A program made the translations under genes and the position numbers. A model generated the notes under the pieces. It had not been told where the DNA came from, ran no database searches, and saw nothing but the letters and a program-made list of their open reading frames with translations. Positions 45,090 through 54,890 of a stretch of DNA of 64,000 nt are shown here, piece after piece. How positions within the stretch are numbered: position 1 is the stretch's first letter; each line of letters opens with the position of its first letter. The DNA is from Rhizobiales bacterium Ga0077525 (GTDB taxonomy: Bacteria; Pseudomonadota; Alphaproteobacteria; Rhizobiales; Xanthobacteraceae): NCBI GenBank assembly GCA_001464835.1, contig LNDS01000056.1, positions 1-64,000 of the forward strand, in the 5' to 3' direction.

Positions 45090-45547
45090 TATCTCGCTTT
45101 TGTGCCCGTATCGTATTCGGTGACCAACGCAACCTTGCTGAAACCGGCTCCGGAAAGCCGGCCCATCACCGCCATCACCGCGCCGTAGTTCACGTTCTTG
45201 TCGCCGCGCACAAAGATGCGCGCGTCATTGCCGCCGCGCGTCTCGGCGATGGCCTTCAGCTTCACCACCAGGTCCTCGACGCCGATTTCGTCATTTTGCA
45301 GGAACACCTTGCCCTTGTCGTTGACCGACAAGGTCAGCGGTTCCTTGTCCTGGTCGATGGACTTGGCCTGGCTCTGCGGCAGGTCGATCGGCACGCCGAC
45401 GGTCAGAAGCGGCGCCGACACCATGAAGATGATCAACAGCACCAGCATCACGTCCACCATCGGCGTGACGTTGATCTCGCTCATCACCCGCTGGCGCGCC
45501 CGCCTTCTGCCGCCGCCACTCATCGGTGTTCCGGCATTCGCCGCCAT
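45089..45547 (-). CDS. tolR: Tol-Pal system protein TolR
   Basis: The 152-residue protein is of the ExbD/TolR family. A single helix follows a basic start (INVTPMVDVMLVLLIIFMV, containing the conserved Asp for proton flow). The periplasmic domain has GVPIDLPQSQAKSIDQDKEP and KNVNYGAVMAVMGRLSGAGF. With TolQ it forms the proton-driven motor that pulls on TolA. Confidence 0.97.
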   Translation of the reverse strand: MAANAGTPMSGGGRRRARQRVMSEINVTPMVDVMLVLLIIFMVSAPLLTVGVPIDLPQSQAKSIDQDKEPLTLSVNDKGKVFLQNDEIGVEDLVVKLKAIAETRGGNDARIFVRGDKNVNYGAVMAVMGRLSGAGFSKVALVTEYDTGTKAR

Positions 45548-45568
45548 AATTTATTTCCTTTCGCGGAC

Positions 45569-46285
45569 TTACCCGCGCTCGTCGATCTGCCGCGACAGGA
45601 TCGCGGCGAATTCGTCGGCGAAGCCTTCCAGCCGCTGCGCCTGCTTGTTCACCTCGCCGGCGAACTTATTGTAGAAAATTGTCGCCGGAATGGCAGCGAC
45701 AAGACCGATGGCCGTTGCAAAAAGCGCCTCGGCGATGCCGGGCGCCACCACCGCCAAAGACGTGTTTTTCGACGCCGCGATCGACTGGAACGAGGTCATG
45801 ATGCCCCAGACCGTGCCGAAAAGACCGACAAAGGGGCCGGCCGAGCCGATGGTGGCCAGCACCAGCAGACGGCGTTCGAGCCGTTCGATCTCGCGGGCGA
45901 TGGTGACCTGCATCACCTTCTCGATCCGCATTTGCAGGCCGGCGAAGGATTTCTGCGGCGAGCCCTCGAAGCTGCGCTTCCATTCCCGCATCGCGGCGAC
46001 AAAAAGTGCCGCCATCGAGTGGTTCGGCTTCGACGACAGCGAGCGATACAGTTCCTCCAGCGACTGGCCGGACCAGAACGCGGTCTCGAACCGGTCCATG
46101 GATTTGCGCGAGCGCGTGTAGAGCACGGTCTTGTCGATGGCGATGGCCCAGACCCACACCGAACAGACCATCAGCCCGATCATCACAAACTTGACGACCC
46201 AGTGGGCGTGCCAGAACAGCGTGAACAGCGAGAGGTCCGATGATGTGAGCGGGAGCACCGACTGTGCCACATCGGCAGGGTTCAT
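45569..46285 (-). CDS. tolQ: Tol-Pal system protein TolQ
   Basis: The 238-residue MotA/ExbB-type protein has three helices: WVVKFVMIGLMVCSVWVWAIAI near the N-terminus, and the two ExbB helices in LATIGSAGPFVGLFGTVWG and GIAEALFATAIGLVAAIPAT. It is the first gene of tolQRAB; its upstream region (46286-46503) has a near-match to a CtrA box. Confidence 0.97.
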   Translation of the reverse strand: MNPADVAQSVLPLTSSDLSLFTLFWHAHWVVKFVMIGLMVCSVWVWAIAIDKTVLYTRSRKSMDRFETAFWSGQSLEELYRSLSSKPNHSMAALFVAAMREWKRSFEGSPQKSFAGLQMRIEKVMQVTIAREIERLERRLLVLATIGSAGPFVGLFGTVWGIMTSFQSIAASKNTSLAVVAPGIAEALFATAIGLVAAIPATIFYNKFAGEVNKQAQRLEGFADEFAAILSRQIDERG

Positions 46286-46456
46286 GGGGCACGTCCTTTG
46301 CGCTGTCCGGTCGGGGCCGGCACGGCGTAGATCAAAAAAATGGCGCGTTCGGCAGACCGAACGGAATTCCCGCTAAACTTGGCCAAATGAGGGCGCAAAC
46401 GCTGGCAAGCGCCCGGCAATGACCCGTATTCGCCCCTTAAACAGCGCTGATTATGG

Positions 46457-46471
46457 TTAAGGATTGGTTAG
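46457..46471. promoter_or_regulatory. CtrA-type half-perfect box upstream of tolQ
   Basis: TTAA-GGATTGG-TTAG matches TTAA-N7-TTAA with one mismatch, 172 bp upstream of tolQ. Confidence 0.3.
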
Positions 46472-46503
46472 CGGCGCCCCGCTCGGCAGCAGTCAAAAAC
46501 ACA

Positions 46504-46535
46504 ACGGCCGCCGCCTTGGGGAAGGCGACGGCCGT
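46504..46535 (-). terminator. Intrinsic terminator after the DUF2852 gene
   Basis: ACGGCCGCCGCCTT and AAGGCGACGGCCGT pair with one mismatch and a GGGG loop. On the minus strand GTTGTGTTTTTG follows. Confidence 0.8.
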
Positions 46536-46562
46536 CTCACGCAGATTGGACGATAAGAACGT

Positions 46563-47000
46563 TCAGCTCTGCTGCGGGGGGCTTTCCTGCTCCGGGCGGT
46601 TACGCCGCTCGGCCATGAAGGCGTCGAACTCGGTCTTGTCCTTGGCGAAACGCAGCCGCTCAAGGAAGTCCTTGAACTCGCGCTGCTCGTCTTCGAGCCG
46701 GCGCAGGGTCTCGGTGCGGTAATCGTCGAAAGCGCGATTGCCGCTGGACGGCGCGCTCGACCACGAGCCCGGATTGCCGCCGCTCATCTTGCCGCGCATC
46801 CAGTCCATCTTCGACTGCATGCGTTCCATCTTGTGCTGCCAGCGGTCAGGACCGCCACGGAATCCGCATCCCATTCTTCCACTCCCAATTGTAAAGGCCA
46901 GAACTGCCAGGCCCACCGGCCACCAGGCCATGAACCCAAGGACGGTCAGGGCAATCCAGGCGGGCTTGCCGAATTCGTCGAGCTTCGCGGTGATTGGCAT
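46563..47000 (-). CDS. DUF2852 domain-containing membrane protein
   Basis: The 145-residue protein starts at the ATG after GAGGCTGACAA. One or two hydrophobic helices (PAWIALTVLGFMAWWPVGLAVLAFTIGSG) are followed by a Met/Lys-rich region (KMERMQSKMDWMRGKM) and a charged helix (RTETLRRLEDEQREFKDFLE, FAKDKTEFDAFMAERRNRP). This is the DUF2852 layout. No role is known. A perfect palindrome sits 17 bp upstream of its start. Confidence 0.9.
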   Translation of the reverse strand: MPITAKLDEFGKPAWIALTVLGFMAWWPVGLAVLAFTIGSGRMGCGFRGGPDRWQHKMERMQSKMDWMRGKMSGGNPGSWSSAPSSGNRAFDDYRTETLRRLEDEQREFKDFLERLRFAKDKTEFDAFMAERRNRPEQESPPQQS

Positions 47001-47016
47001 TTGTCAGCCTCGTGTG

Positions 47017-47037
47017 AATGTAAATAACATTTACATT
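47017..47037. promoter_or_regulatory. Perfect 9-3-9 palindrome upstream of the DUF2852 gene
   Basis: AATGTAAAT-AAC-ATTTACATT, a perfect inverted repeat in an AT-rich island. Core ATGTAAA-N5-TTTACAT matches the site upstream of the TetR gene at 49240-49260. Confidence 0.7.
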
Positions 47038-47127
47038 AATAAGATAGCAGCAGCGCGATGTCAACACCCTTCACATCGGATAGTTCAACGTAAGGAGTGC
47101 CGCCCGGTTTGCGAGGGGCGCGACGCT

Positions 47128-47568
47128 TCAGCGCGCCGCCGCCGGCTGTTCGGCCGGCTTCGCCGTCGTTGCCGCTGCGGTCCAATGCGCGCCGATGCGC
47201 GGCAGACTGAGTTCGATCCAGTCGGCCAATACCCGCACCTTTTCCGCCGCTTCGCGGCCGAGCGGCGTCAGGCTGTATTCGACATGTGGCGGCACCACCG
47301 GAAACGCCACGCGAGCAACCATGCCGTCCGCCTCCAGCGAGTGCAGGGTCTGCGCGAGCATCCGCTCGCTCACCCCGCCAATCGCCCGGCGCAACGCGCT
47401 GAACCGGTGCATCCGCTTTTCGAGCACGATCAGGACCAGCACGCCCCAGCGGCTGGTGAGTTGCTTCAGCACCTCACGGGACGGGCAATTCGTCGCCAGG
47501 AGGTCGCCCCGTTCAATCTGTTCCGAGAGCGAAACACTGACGTCCGTATCCGAAATCGTCCCTGACAT
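47128..47568 (-). CDS. HxlR family transcriptional regulator
   Basis: The 146-residue winged-helix protein has ATNCPSREVLKQLTSRWGVL at the start of the DNA-binding domain, then LVLIVLEKRMHRFSALRRAI and VSERMLAQTLHSLEADGMVA, with EYSLTPLGREAAEKV in the wing. The cysteine in NCPSR is at the position of the redox-sensing cysteine of QorR/YodB-type regulators. It is divergent from a quinone oxidoreductase gene, with a palindrome between them. Confidence 0.93.
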   Translation of the reverse strand: MSGTISDTDVSVSLSEQIERGDLLATNCPSREVLKQLTSRWGVLVLIVLEKRMHRFSALRRAIGGVSERMLAQTLHSLEADGMVARVAFPVVPPHVEYSLTPLGREAAEKVRVLADWIELSLPRIGAHWTAAATTAKPAEQPAAAR

Positions 47569-47628
47569 TGGCTTTCACTTCCCATCCCAAGCGCCGAGCG
47601 CCCTTCTTGATACTAACATTACTGTATG

Positions 47629-47643
47629 TACTTACTATAAGTA
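47629..47643. promoter_or_regulatory. Candidate HxlR operator
   Basis: TACTTA-CTA-TAAGTA is a perfect inverted repeat between the divergent HxlR and qorB genes. Its TACT...AGTA ends resemble known operators of YodB/QorR-type regulators. Confidence 0.55.
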
Positions 47644-47657
47644 ATCAAGAGGTCTAA

Positions 47658-47679
47658 GTGGGTGCTATCGAACACCCAC
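47658..47679 (+). repeat. Hairpin in the qorB leader
   Basis: GTGGGTG and CACCCAC pair around an 8-nt loop, directly before the ribosome site AGGAGAA of qorB. Confidence 0.4.
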
Positions 47680-47692
47680 AGGAGAACTCACC

Positions 47693-48541
<849 letters not shown>

Positions 48542-48544
48542 TGG

Positions 48545-49216
48545 CTATCGGCCTGACGTCGATCCCGGCGTCAGGCCGAGTCCGCGCAGGTAAATCAGCA
48601 TCGCCGCTTCCAGGAGCTCCTCCGGCGGCATCGGCAGCGCGCGGCGCGCCGCGTCGCCGCGGCCGAACAGCGAAGCGATGCCGTGCGTCATCGACCAGAC
48701 GTGCAGCGCCACCATCAAGGCCGGCGGCCTGCCCTGCGCCGGCATTAGCGCCACCAGTTTCTCCGCCGCGCCGCGCAGCACGGCGAAGGCGGCTTCGCTG
48801 GCGGCGCGCAATTGCGGATCGGTATCGAGCGAAACGCCGGCCTCGAACATCGCCGAGTAATAGGCCGGCTGCTGCCTGGCGAAATCGAGATAAGCGCGCC
48901 CGAGCCGGTCGAAGGCGGCCATTAATTCCGGCCGACCTTCGTTCCAGGCTTTAGTCAAGGCCGCGCTGAACAATTCGAAGCCACGGCGGGCGACGTCGGC
49001 GATGAGTTCATCGCGGTCGCGGAAGTGCCGGTACGGCGCCGCCGGACTGACGCCGGCCCAGCGCGCGGCATCGGCGAAGGTAAAGCCGGCCGGGCCTTTT
49101 TCGGCAATCAGCTCGAGCGCGGCGCGCACCAGGGCTTCCTTCAGATTGCCATGGTGATAGCCGCGCGGACCCGCCGGCCCGGCTGGATTGTCCCGATCGC
49201 CCTTGGTCCATCTCAT
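48545..49216 (-). CDS. TetR/AcrR family regulator with WHG-like C-terminal domain
   Basis: The 223-residue regulator has the HTH at residues 25-70: NLKEALVRAALELIAEKGPA, GFTFADAARWAGVSPAAPYR and HFRDRDELIADVARRGFE. The C-terminal domain has VALHVWSMTHGIASLFGRGD, the WHG-domain signature. It converges with qorB (3-bp gap). A 9-3-9 inverted repeat at 49240-49260, 24 bp upstream, is probably its own operator. Confidence 0.9.
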   Translation of the reverse strand: MRWTKGDRDNPAGPAGPRGYHHGNLKEALVRAALELIAEKGPAGFTFADAARWAGVSPAAPYRHFRDRDELIADVARRGFELFSAALTKAWNEGRPELMAAFDRLGRAYLDFARQQPAYYSAMFEAGVSLDTDPQLRAASEAAFAVLRGAAEKLVALMPAQGRPPALMVALHVWSMTHGIASLFGRGDAARRALPMPPEELLEAAMLIYLRGLGLTPGSTSGR

Positions 49217-49239
49217 GCGCGCACTGGCTTCGTGGCCTT

Positions 49240-49260
49240 CATGTGAAGGGGCTTTACATG
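49240..49260. promoter_or_regulatory. Inverted repeat upstream of the TetR gene
   Basis: CATGTGAAG-GGG-CTTTACATG, one mismatch. Its core ATGTGAA-N5-TTTACAT matches the palindrome upstream of DUF2852 at the same spacing. Confidence 0.65.
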
Positions 49261-49316
49261 AGTCCGGACGAGATAGCGAGAGCCTAGATCAGCGACGCGC
49301 TTCCAGAGGCAAGGCG

Positions 49317-49853
49317 TCAAACAAAGTCGGTCCGCCCGGCTGGGGCGCCCTCGATGGTCAGCAACTTGAGTTTCGTCGTCACGCCGCCTGGCGCGGAAAA
49401 GCCGCCGGTCTTGCCGGAGGCCGCGAGCACGCGGTGGCACGGCATCACGATCGGGCAGCGGTTCTCGCCCATCGCCTGGCCGACCGCGCGGGCCAGCGCC
49501 TTGTCGCCGAGACGTTCGGCGATTTCGCCGTAGGTCATGGTCTGGCCCGGCGGCACTTTCCGCACAATCGCATAGACGCGCTTGTTGAATTCCGGAACGC
49601 CATCATCGTCGATGGCCACGTCGACGAGATCGCGGCGCTCGCCACGTAGCAGAGCGCATATGCCGTCGATGACACTTTGAATTTCCTGTGTCGGCGCCGT
49701 CTCCTGCGCCGCCGGAAACCTTTTCATCATGCGCGCCCGCGTTGCCGTTTCGTTAGCCTCCGGGATCTGCACGCCCAACAGGCCGCCCTGGCCCCAGACG
49801 ATGGCGCAATGACCGATAGCCGTGTCGAAGATCGCTAGGTTCTGTTCGGGCAT
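49317..49853 (-). CDS. ogt: Methylated-DNA-protein cysteine methyltransferase
   Basis: The 178-residue suicide enzyme removes alkyl groups from O6-alkylguanine. The active site is IVMPCHRVLAASGKTGGFS, with the acceptor cysteine in PCHR. The helix-turn-helix is VPPGQTMTYGEIAERLGDKA, with the arginine finger segment LARAVGQAMGENRCP. No Ada domain is present, so it is an Ogt-type protein. Confidence 0.95.
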   Translation of the reverse strand: MPEQNLAIFDTAIGHCAIVWGQGGLLGVQIPEANETATRARMMKRFPAAQETAPTQEIQSVIDGICALLRGERRDLVDVAIDDDGVPEFNKRVYAIVRKVPPGQTMTYGEIAERLGDKALARAVGQAMGENRCPIVMPCHRVLAASGKTGGFSAPGGVTTKLKLLTIEGAPAGRTDFV

Positions 49854-49878
49854 GATGCTGACACTCTAGCACCGCGCG

Positions 49879-50337
49879 TCACGACGCGCCGCCCGTTTCC
49901 TGATCGGCTTTCATGGCGATACGCAACGGCTTCGGGATCGGCCGCGCCCGGCCACCGGACACAAATGCGACCTGCACATGCGCTTCGACCAACAAATCTT
50001 CGCCGCGCATCACCTTCTGGTGCAAAGTGATCGACGCGCCTTTGACCTCTTCGGGCGCGGTGACGATTTCGAGCACGTCGTCCATATGCGCCGGCTTCCT
50101 GAACGATATGTCCATGTGGCGCACGACGAAGGCAAAGCCGGGCGCTTCCTTCTCCGCCTGTTCGAACATGGCGCGATGGTCGGCGCCGAGCAGCCGCAGA
50201 TAATTGGTCCGCCCGCGTTCCATGAAACGCAGATAGCTGGCGTGATAGACGACGCCGGAAAAATCCGTGTCCTCGTAATAGACCCGCACCATTTGCCGGT
50301 GCAGGCCGTCGCCGAGAATGCCGTCGATGGAATTCAT
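49879..50337 (-). CDS. ybgC: Tol-Pal system-associated acyl-CoA thioesterase YbgC
   Basis: The 152-residue hot-dog-fold protein has the catalytic block VRVYYEDTDFSGVVYHASYL and RFMERGRTNYLRLLGADH. It hydrolyses acyl-CoA or acts in phospholipid metabolism with the Tol system. The start at 50337 opens directly onto DGLHRQMVRVYYED; longer frames are less plausible. Its start overlaps the small membrane gene upstream by four bases. It normally lies next to tolQ; here 3.5 kb of other genes intervene. Confidence 0.95.
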   Translation of the reverse strand: MNSIDGILGDGLHRQMVRVYYEDTDFSGVVYHASYLRFMERGRTNYLRLLGADHRAMFEQAEKEAPGFAFVVRHMDISFRKPAHMDDVLEIVTAPEEVKGASITLHQKVMRGEDLLVEAHVQVAFVSGGRARPIPKPLRIAMKADQETGGAS

Positions 50338-50609
50338 GAGCTCAACGTTCGCTTGTCGATAAACTGCTGCGCCATTTCGAGAAATATTCTCACTAACGCG
50401 AGTTGGGCCAAGGCGAAGAGCAATGGTGGCAGCAAGGTGAAATAATAATACAGGCTCATCGATGCATAGGATTGATCGGTGACAAACAAAAAGACGCTGT
50501 ACTGCAACAGATGCAGCACCGCGGCGGCAAGGTAGAGATACCAAATAATCAAAAGCGCTTTGCGCGTGAAGACCGGACGCAGCGACAGAAATTCGATCAG
50601 CATCTTCAT
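50334..50609 (-). CDS. Small membrane protein coupled to ybgC
   Basis: The protein has 91 residues from the ATG at 50609, preceded by GGAG; a start at 50621 adds four residues. It has two hydrophobic helices (ALLIIWYLYLAAAVLHLLQY and FTLLPPLLFALAQLALVRIF) separated by SVFLFVTDQSYASMSLYYY. This resembles DUF4282-type proteins, but weakly. It overlaps ybgC by four bases (ATGA) and follows ruvB by 27 bp. Confidence 0.7.
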   Translation of the reverse strand: MKMLIEFLSLRPVFTRKALLIIWYLYLAAAVLHLLQYSVFLFVTDQSYASMSLYYYFTLLPPLLFALAQLALVRIFLEMAQQFIDKRTLSS

Positions 50610-50635
50610 CGGCGGCTCCATTTCGCTTCTAGGGC

Positions 50636-51679
50636 CTAGGTATCGTCGTCCTGCCCAAACAACCCGAACTGGCTGGCGTCGCGCTGCGGTTCCTTCATGC
50701 CGAGATGGGCGAAGGCCTGCGGCGTCAGCAGACGGCCGCGCGGCGTTCGCTGGAGGAAGCCTTTCTGAATCAAGTATGGCTCGATGATATCTTCGAGCGC
50801 ATCGCGCGGCTCGGACAGGCCCGCCGCAATGGTCTCTACGCCGACCGGGCCGCCGGCATAGTTCTCCGCGATCATGCGCAGATAGCGCCGGTCCATCGCA
50901 TCCAAGCCGCTGGCGTCGACTTCCAAAGCCTGCAAGGCCTTGTCGGCAATCTTGCGATCGACCGCCTTGTCGCCATCGACATGCGCGAAATCGCGCACGC
51001 GGCGTAAAAGCCGCCCGGCGATCCGCGGCGTGCCGCGCGAGCGCTTGGCGATTTCGTTGGCGCCGTCCGGCGTCATGCCGATGCCAAGGACGCGGGCGCC
51101 GCGCGACACGATCAGCTCCAGTTCGGCCTCGGTATAGAAATTCAGCCGCACCGGAATGCCGAAGCGGTCCCGCAGCGGATTGGTGAGCAACCCGGCGCGC
51201 GTTGTCGCACCGACAAGCGTGAACGGCGACAGATCGATCTTGACCGAGCGTGCCGCCGGCCCCTCGCCGATGATCAAATCGAGCTGGAAGTCCTCCATCG
51301 CCGGATAGAGAATTTCCTCGACCTGCGGGCTGAGCCGATGGATTTCATCAATGAACAGCACGTCGCGCGGTTCGAGATTAGTCAAGAGCGCGGCGAGATC
51401 GCCGGCCTTGGCGATGACAGGCCCCGAGGTGGCACGGAAGTTGACGCCGAGTTCGCGCGCCACAATCTGCGCCAGCGTCGTCTTGCCCAAACCGGGCGGG
51501 CCGACGAACAGCACATGGTCGAGCGCTTCCTGCCGCGCCTTGGCCGCCTCGATGAACACGCTCAGGTTCGCTCGCGCCTTCTCCTGGCCGATGAATTCCG
51601 AAAGTTTCTGCGGGCGTAGCGACGCATCGACGTCATCATCGCGCTTGTCGCCAGCGATCAGGCGCGGGTTTGAACTCAC
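50636..51679 (-). CDS. ruvB: Holliday junction branch migration ATPase RuvB
   Basis: The 347-residue motor has [19 protein letters not shown], Walker [14 protein letters not shown], Walker [15 protein letters not shown], sensor GATTRAGLL, and the arginine finger in [14 protein letters not shown]. The C-terminal winged helix includes [18 protein letters not shown]. Its start overlaps cdd by four bases. Confidence 0.98.
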   Translation of the reverse strand: MSSNPRLIAGDKRDDDVDASLRPQKLSEFIGQEKARANLSVFIEAAKARQEALDHVLFVGPPGLGKTTLAQIVARELGVNFRATSGPVIAKAGDLAALLTNLEPRDVLFIDEIHRLSPQVEEILYPAMEDFQLDLIIGEGPAARSVKIDLSPFTLVGATTRAGLLTNPLRDRFGIPVRLNFYTEAELELIVSRGARVLGIGMTPDGANEIAKRSRGTPRIAGRLLRRVRDFAHVDGDKAVDRKIADKALQALEVDASGLDAMDRRYLRMIAENYAGGPVGVETIAAGLSEPRDALEDIIEPYLIQKGFLQRTPRGRLLTPQAFAHLGMKEPQRDASQFGLFGQDDDT

Positions 51680-52101
51680 GTCATGCCCCGGCGGTATTTG
51701 TTCGGCAGCAGCTCACCGATATTCGTCACCGTCGGCCCGTTGTTGCCGTCCGGCACAATGACACGCGCCTTGGCGTCGTAATCGTGAATGAGTTCGCGGC
51801 AGGCGCCGCATGGCGACACGACGGCGATATCGCCTGTCTCGCCGGGCTTCGGGTGGCGCACGGCAACGATGGTGTCGATGCCCTGGTCGCCCTTCGCGGT
51901 CAGCGCGGTGCCGATGCAGATCGCCTCGGCGCAGACTGCGCCGCGCCCGACATAGGCGTCGAGATTGACGCCGGTGACGACGCGGCCGTCGCGCGTGCGC
52001 ATCGCCGCGCCGACTTCCTGCCAGTCGTTTCGATAGCGCTGCTTGATCGCCGCGGTCGCGGCGTCGATCAACTCTTGATCCTTGTCGGTCAACTTGCTCA
52101 T
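51676..52101 (-). CDS. cdd: Cytidine deaminase
   Basis: The 141-residue protein belongs to the tetrameric cytidine deaminase family: zinc ligands in [13 protein letters not shown] (C and catalytic E) and [13 protein letters not shown] (two cysteines). It hydrolyses cytidine or deoxycytidine to uridine. Its ends overlap ruvA and ruvB by four bases each, an unusual placement for a nucleoside salvage enzyme. Confidence 0.88.
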   Translation of the reverse strand: MSKLTDKDQELIDAATAAIKQRYRNDWQEVGAAMRTRDGRVVTGVNLDAYVGRGAVCAEAICIGTALTAKGDQGIDTIVAVRHPKPGETGDIAVVSPCGACRELIHDYDAKARVIVPDGNNGPTVTNIGELLPNKYRRGMT

Positions 52102-52715
52102 TTAGCCAACTCTTTGAGACCCTGCCGGATCAATGTCTGCACATCGGCGCCGTCACCGACTTCGCGCGCCGCTGCCGCAATCGCCGAGGCCGCCTGCGGC
52201 TGGGCATAGCCGAGATTGACCAGCGCCGACACCGCATCCATCACCGGCCGCGGCGCGCGCTTCTCGTCGAGCGCGCCGGCCAGATGCGCGGCGCCGGCAT
52301 CGATGTCCGCGAAGGCCGGCACCTTGTCCTTCAGTTCCGTCACGATGCGCTCCGCGACTTTCGCGCCGACGCCCGGGGAACGCGACACCGCCGCTTTGTC
52401 GCGCATCGAAATCGCCGTCGCCAGTTCGCCGATTTTCAAAGTAGACAGCACCGACAAGGCCACCTTGGCGCCGACGCCCTGCACCGTCTGCAACAGGCGG
52501 AACCATTCACGTTCGCTATCACTGGCAAAGCCGAAGAGCTTGATCTGGTCTTCGCGCACGTAAGTTTCAATGGAGAGCGTCGCGGCTTCGCCGGGATGCG
52601 GCAGCATCGACAATGTGCGCGCCGAGCAATGCACCTGATACCCGACGCCGTTGACATCGAGGATCAGGAAATCGGTGCCGAGTGAATCGACGATGCCTTT
52701 GAGCTTGCCGATCAT
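52098..52715 (-). CDS. ruvA: Holliday junction DNA helicase RuvA
   Basis: The 205-residue protein has the OB domain [20 protein letters not shown], the HhH region [18 protein letters not shown] and [19 protein letters not shown], and a C-terminal domain III ([20 protein letters not shown]). Its start overlaps ruvC by four bases. Confidence 0.98.
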   Translation of the reverse strand: MIGKLKGIVDSLGTDFLILDVNGVGYQVHCSARTLSMLPHPGEAATLSIETYVREDQIKLFGFASDSEREWFRLLQTVQGVGAKVALSVLSTLKIGELATAISMRDKAAVSRSPGVGAKVAERIVTELKDKVPAFADIDAGAAHLAGALDEKRAPRPVMDAVSALVNLGYAQPQAASAIAAAAREVGDGADVQTLIRQGLKELAK

Positions 52716-53221
52716 TGCGCCATCACCTTCAGCACGACACTCGCCCGATGATGCGCGTGGCAAATGGCAATGGCCAGCGCGTCTGCGGCGTCTTCCGATT
52801 GCGGATCGGCCTTCGGCAGCAGCACGCCGATCATCATCCGGATTTGCGCCTTCTCGGCGTGGCCCGCGCCGACCACCGTCTTCTTCACCAGATTGGGCGC
52901 ATATTCGGCGACCGTCAGTCCGGCGCGCGCCGGCACCAGCATGGCGATGCCGCGCGCCTGCCCGAGCTTCAGGGTCGAGGCGCCGTTGCCGTTGATGAAC
53001 GTATTCTCCACCGCCGCCTCATGCGGCGCGTACTGCTCGATCACCGCGATCAATCCGTCGTGGATCGCCACCAGCCGCGCCCCCAAGGCCGCGCGCTCGC
53101 TGGTTTCCACCGAGCCGCAAGCCACATGAATGAGCCTGTTGCCGTCGCTTTCGATTAGCCCCCAGCCGGTACGGCGGAGGCCCGGATCGATGCCGAGAAT
53201 GCGAATCGCCCGAGTGCCCAT
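52712..53221 (-). CDS. ruvC: Crossover junction endodeoxyribonuclease RuvC
   Basis: The 169-residue resolvase has the catalytic acids in [25 protein letters not shown] and [18 protein letters not shown]. It is the first gene of the coupled ruvC-ruvA-cdd-ruvB chain. Confidence 0.98.
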   Translation of the reverse strand: MGTRAIRILGIDPGLRRTGWGLIESDGNRLIHVACGSVETSERAALGARLVAIHDGLIAVIEQYAPHEAAVENTFINGNGASTLKLGQARGIAMLVPARAGLTVAEYAPNLVKKTVVGAGHAEKAQIRMMIGVLLPKADPQSEDAADALAIAICHAHHRASVVLKVMAQ

Positions 53222-53284
53222 GCCCTGTTGATAGCCCCAGGCGCCGGGGCCTGCTAGAGAGGCCGCCCGCCGGGACTTAAAGCC

Positions 53285-54061
53285 ATGTTCACCCTGCCAC
53301 TTTGGTCAGCTTTTGCCGACGCCGCCGCCGATCCGCGCTTTGTCTATGCCCTCGGCATCGCCATTGTGGCCGGACTGGTGCGCGGCTTTTCGGGCTTCGG
53401 CTCGGCGCTCATCTATATGCCGCTGATTTCCGCGATCTACTCGCCGGCCGTAGCCGCGGCGACCATCCTGCTGATCGATTCGCTGTGCGGCCTGCCCTTC
53501 GCCATTCATGCCTGGCCGAACGCCAACCGGCGTGAGTTACTGCCGGTGTCGATCGGCGCCGTTGTCGGAGTTCCGCTCGGCGTCATGGCGCTGCTTTACA
53601 TCGACCCGCTGACATTGCGCTGGTTCATCGCCGTTTTAGTGCTCGCCGCGGTGGCGGCATTGGCCGCCGGCTGGCGCTATCACGGCAAGCCGACGCTGCC
53701 GGCCTCGCTCGGCGTCGGCGCTCTATCCGGTTTCGGCGCCGGCGCGGTGCAGATCGGCGCGCCGCCGCTTCTGGTGTTCTGGCTGGGCGGAAAGAACAGC
53801 GCGACCACGGTGCGCGCCAACATCATGGTTTATTTCGTCGTGCAGGGCACGCTGACCTTCGTTTTGTATTTCTACAACGGTCTGTTCACCGCGCCGGTCG
53901 TCGTGCTGTCGCTGTTGTTCGGCGTGCCGTTCGCGCTGGCGATGTTCGGCGGCGCCTGGTGGTTTCACGGAAGCAGCGACGTTCTGTACCGCCGCGTCGC
54001 CTATGCGATCATCGGCTTTGCCGGACTGGTGAGCTTGCCGGTGTTCGACGGGCTGCGGTAA
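53285..54061 (+). CDS. TauE/SafE family sulfite exporter
   Basis: The 258-residue membrane protein has about seven helices. The first half-repeat has [20 protein letters not shown], the second [20 protein letters not shown], both TauE/SafE motifs. The family transports sulfite or organosulfonates; the substrate here is uncertain. Confidence 0.92.
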   Translation: MFTLPLWSAFADAAADPRFVYALGIAIVAGLVRGFSGFGSALIYMPLISAIYSPAVAAATILLIDSLCGLPFAIHAWPNANRRELLPVSIGAVVGVPLGVMALLYIDPLTLRWFIAVLVLAAVAALAAGWRYHGKPTLPASLGVGALSGFGAGAVQIGAPPLLVFWLGGKNSATTVRANIMVYFVVQGTLTFVLYFYNGLFTAPVVVLSLLFGVPFALAMFGGAWWFHGSSDVLYRRVAYAIIGFAGLVSLPVFDGLR

Positions 54062-54063
54062 CT

Positions 54064-54813
54064 CTATTCGCCGCCCATCTTCTGCATCAGCGCGTCCGAC
54101 ACTTCGAAATTGGCGAAGACGTTCTGCACGTCGTCGTCGTCATCGAGCGCCTGCATCAGCTTGAGCATCTTCTCGCCGGCTTCGTCCGAGAGCATCACCG
54201 TGTTCTGCGGCTTCCAGATCATCGCCGCCTTGCGCGCTTCGCCGTATTTGGCTTCCAGCGCCTTGGCGACCTCGCGCAACGTTTCGGTGGTGGTGAAAAC
54301 CTGATGGCCGTTCTCGTCCGAGATCACGTCCTCGGCGCCGGCTTCAATCGCCGCTTCCAGCATGGCGTCGGCATCCGCCACCTTGGCGTCGTACTCGACG
54401 ACGCCGACATGATCGAACATGAAGGCGACCGACCCGGTGGTACCGAGATTGCCGCCGGCTTTGGTGAAAGCGGAGCGCACTTCGCTGGCGGTGCGGTTGT
54501 GGTTGTCGGTCAAGGCCTCGACAATGACCGCGACCCCGCCCGGGCCGTAGCCCTCGTACCGCATCTCGTCATAACTTTCGGATTCCGAACCGCTCGCCTT
54601 CTTGATGGCGCGTTCGATATTATCCTTCGGCATATTCTCGGCACGGGCTTCCAGGATCGCGGCGCGCAGGCGCGGGTTGAACGCGGGGTCGGGCTGGCCG
54701 AGCTTGGCGGCGACGGTGATTTCCCGCGCCAGCTTGCCGAACACCTTGGAGCGGACTTTGTCCTGCTTCCCCTTGCGGTGCATGATGTTCTTGAACTGGG
54801 AATGACCGGCCAT
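54064..54813 (-). CDS. YebC/PmpR family regulatory/translation factor
   Basis: The 249-residue protein has the typical beginning [20 protein letters not shown], then [14 protein letters not shown] and [40 protein letters not shown] and [13 protein letters not shown]. YebC proteins were described as DNA-binding regulators and more recently as factors helping ribosomes at proline stretches. The gene often sits near ruvCAB, as here. Confidence 0.97.
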   Translation of the reverse strand: MAGHSQFKNIMHRKGKQDKVRSKVFGKLAREITVAAKLGQPDPAFNPRLRAAILEARAENMPKDNIERAIKKASGSESESYDEMRYEGYGPGGVAVIVEALTDNHNRTASEVRSAFTKAGGNLGTTGSVAFMFDHVGVVEYDAKVADADAMLEAAIEAGAEDVISDENGHQVFTTTETLREVAKALEAKYGEARKAAMIWKPQNTVMLSDEAGEKMLKLMQALDDDDDVQNVFANFEVSDALMQKMGGE

Positions 54814-54890
54814 GGTTCGCTCTGCGCTATCGGTTGAAACCGGCGCGGTTATAGAGCGGGCGGGCAAGAAAATAAACTGCCCGTGGCGGG

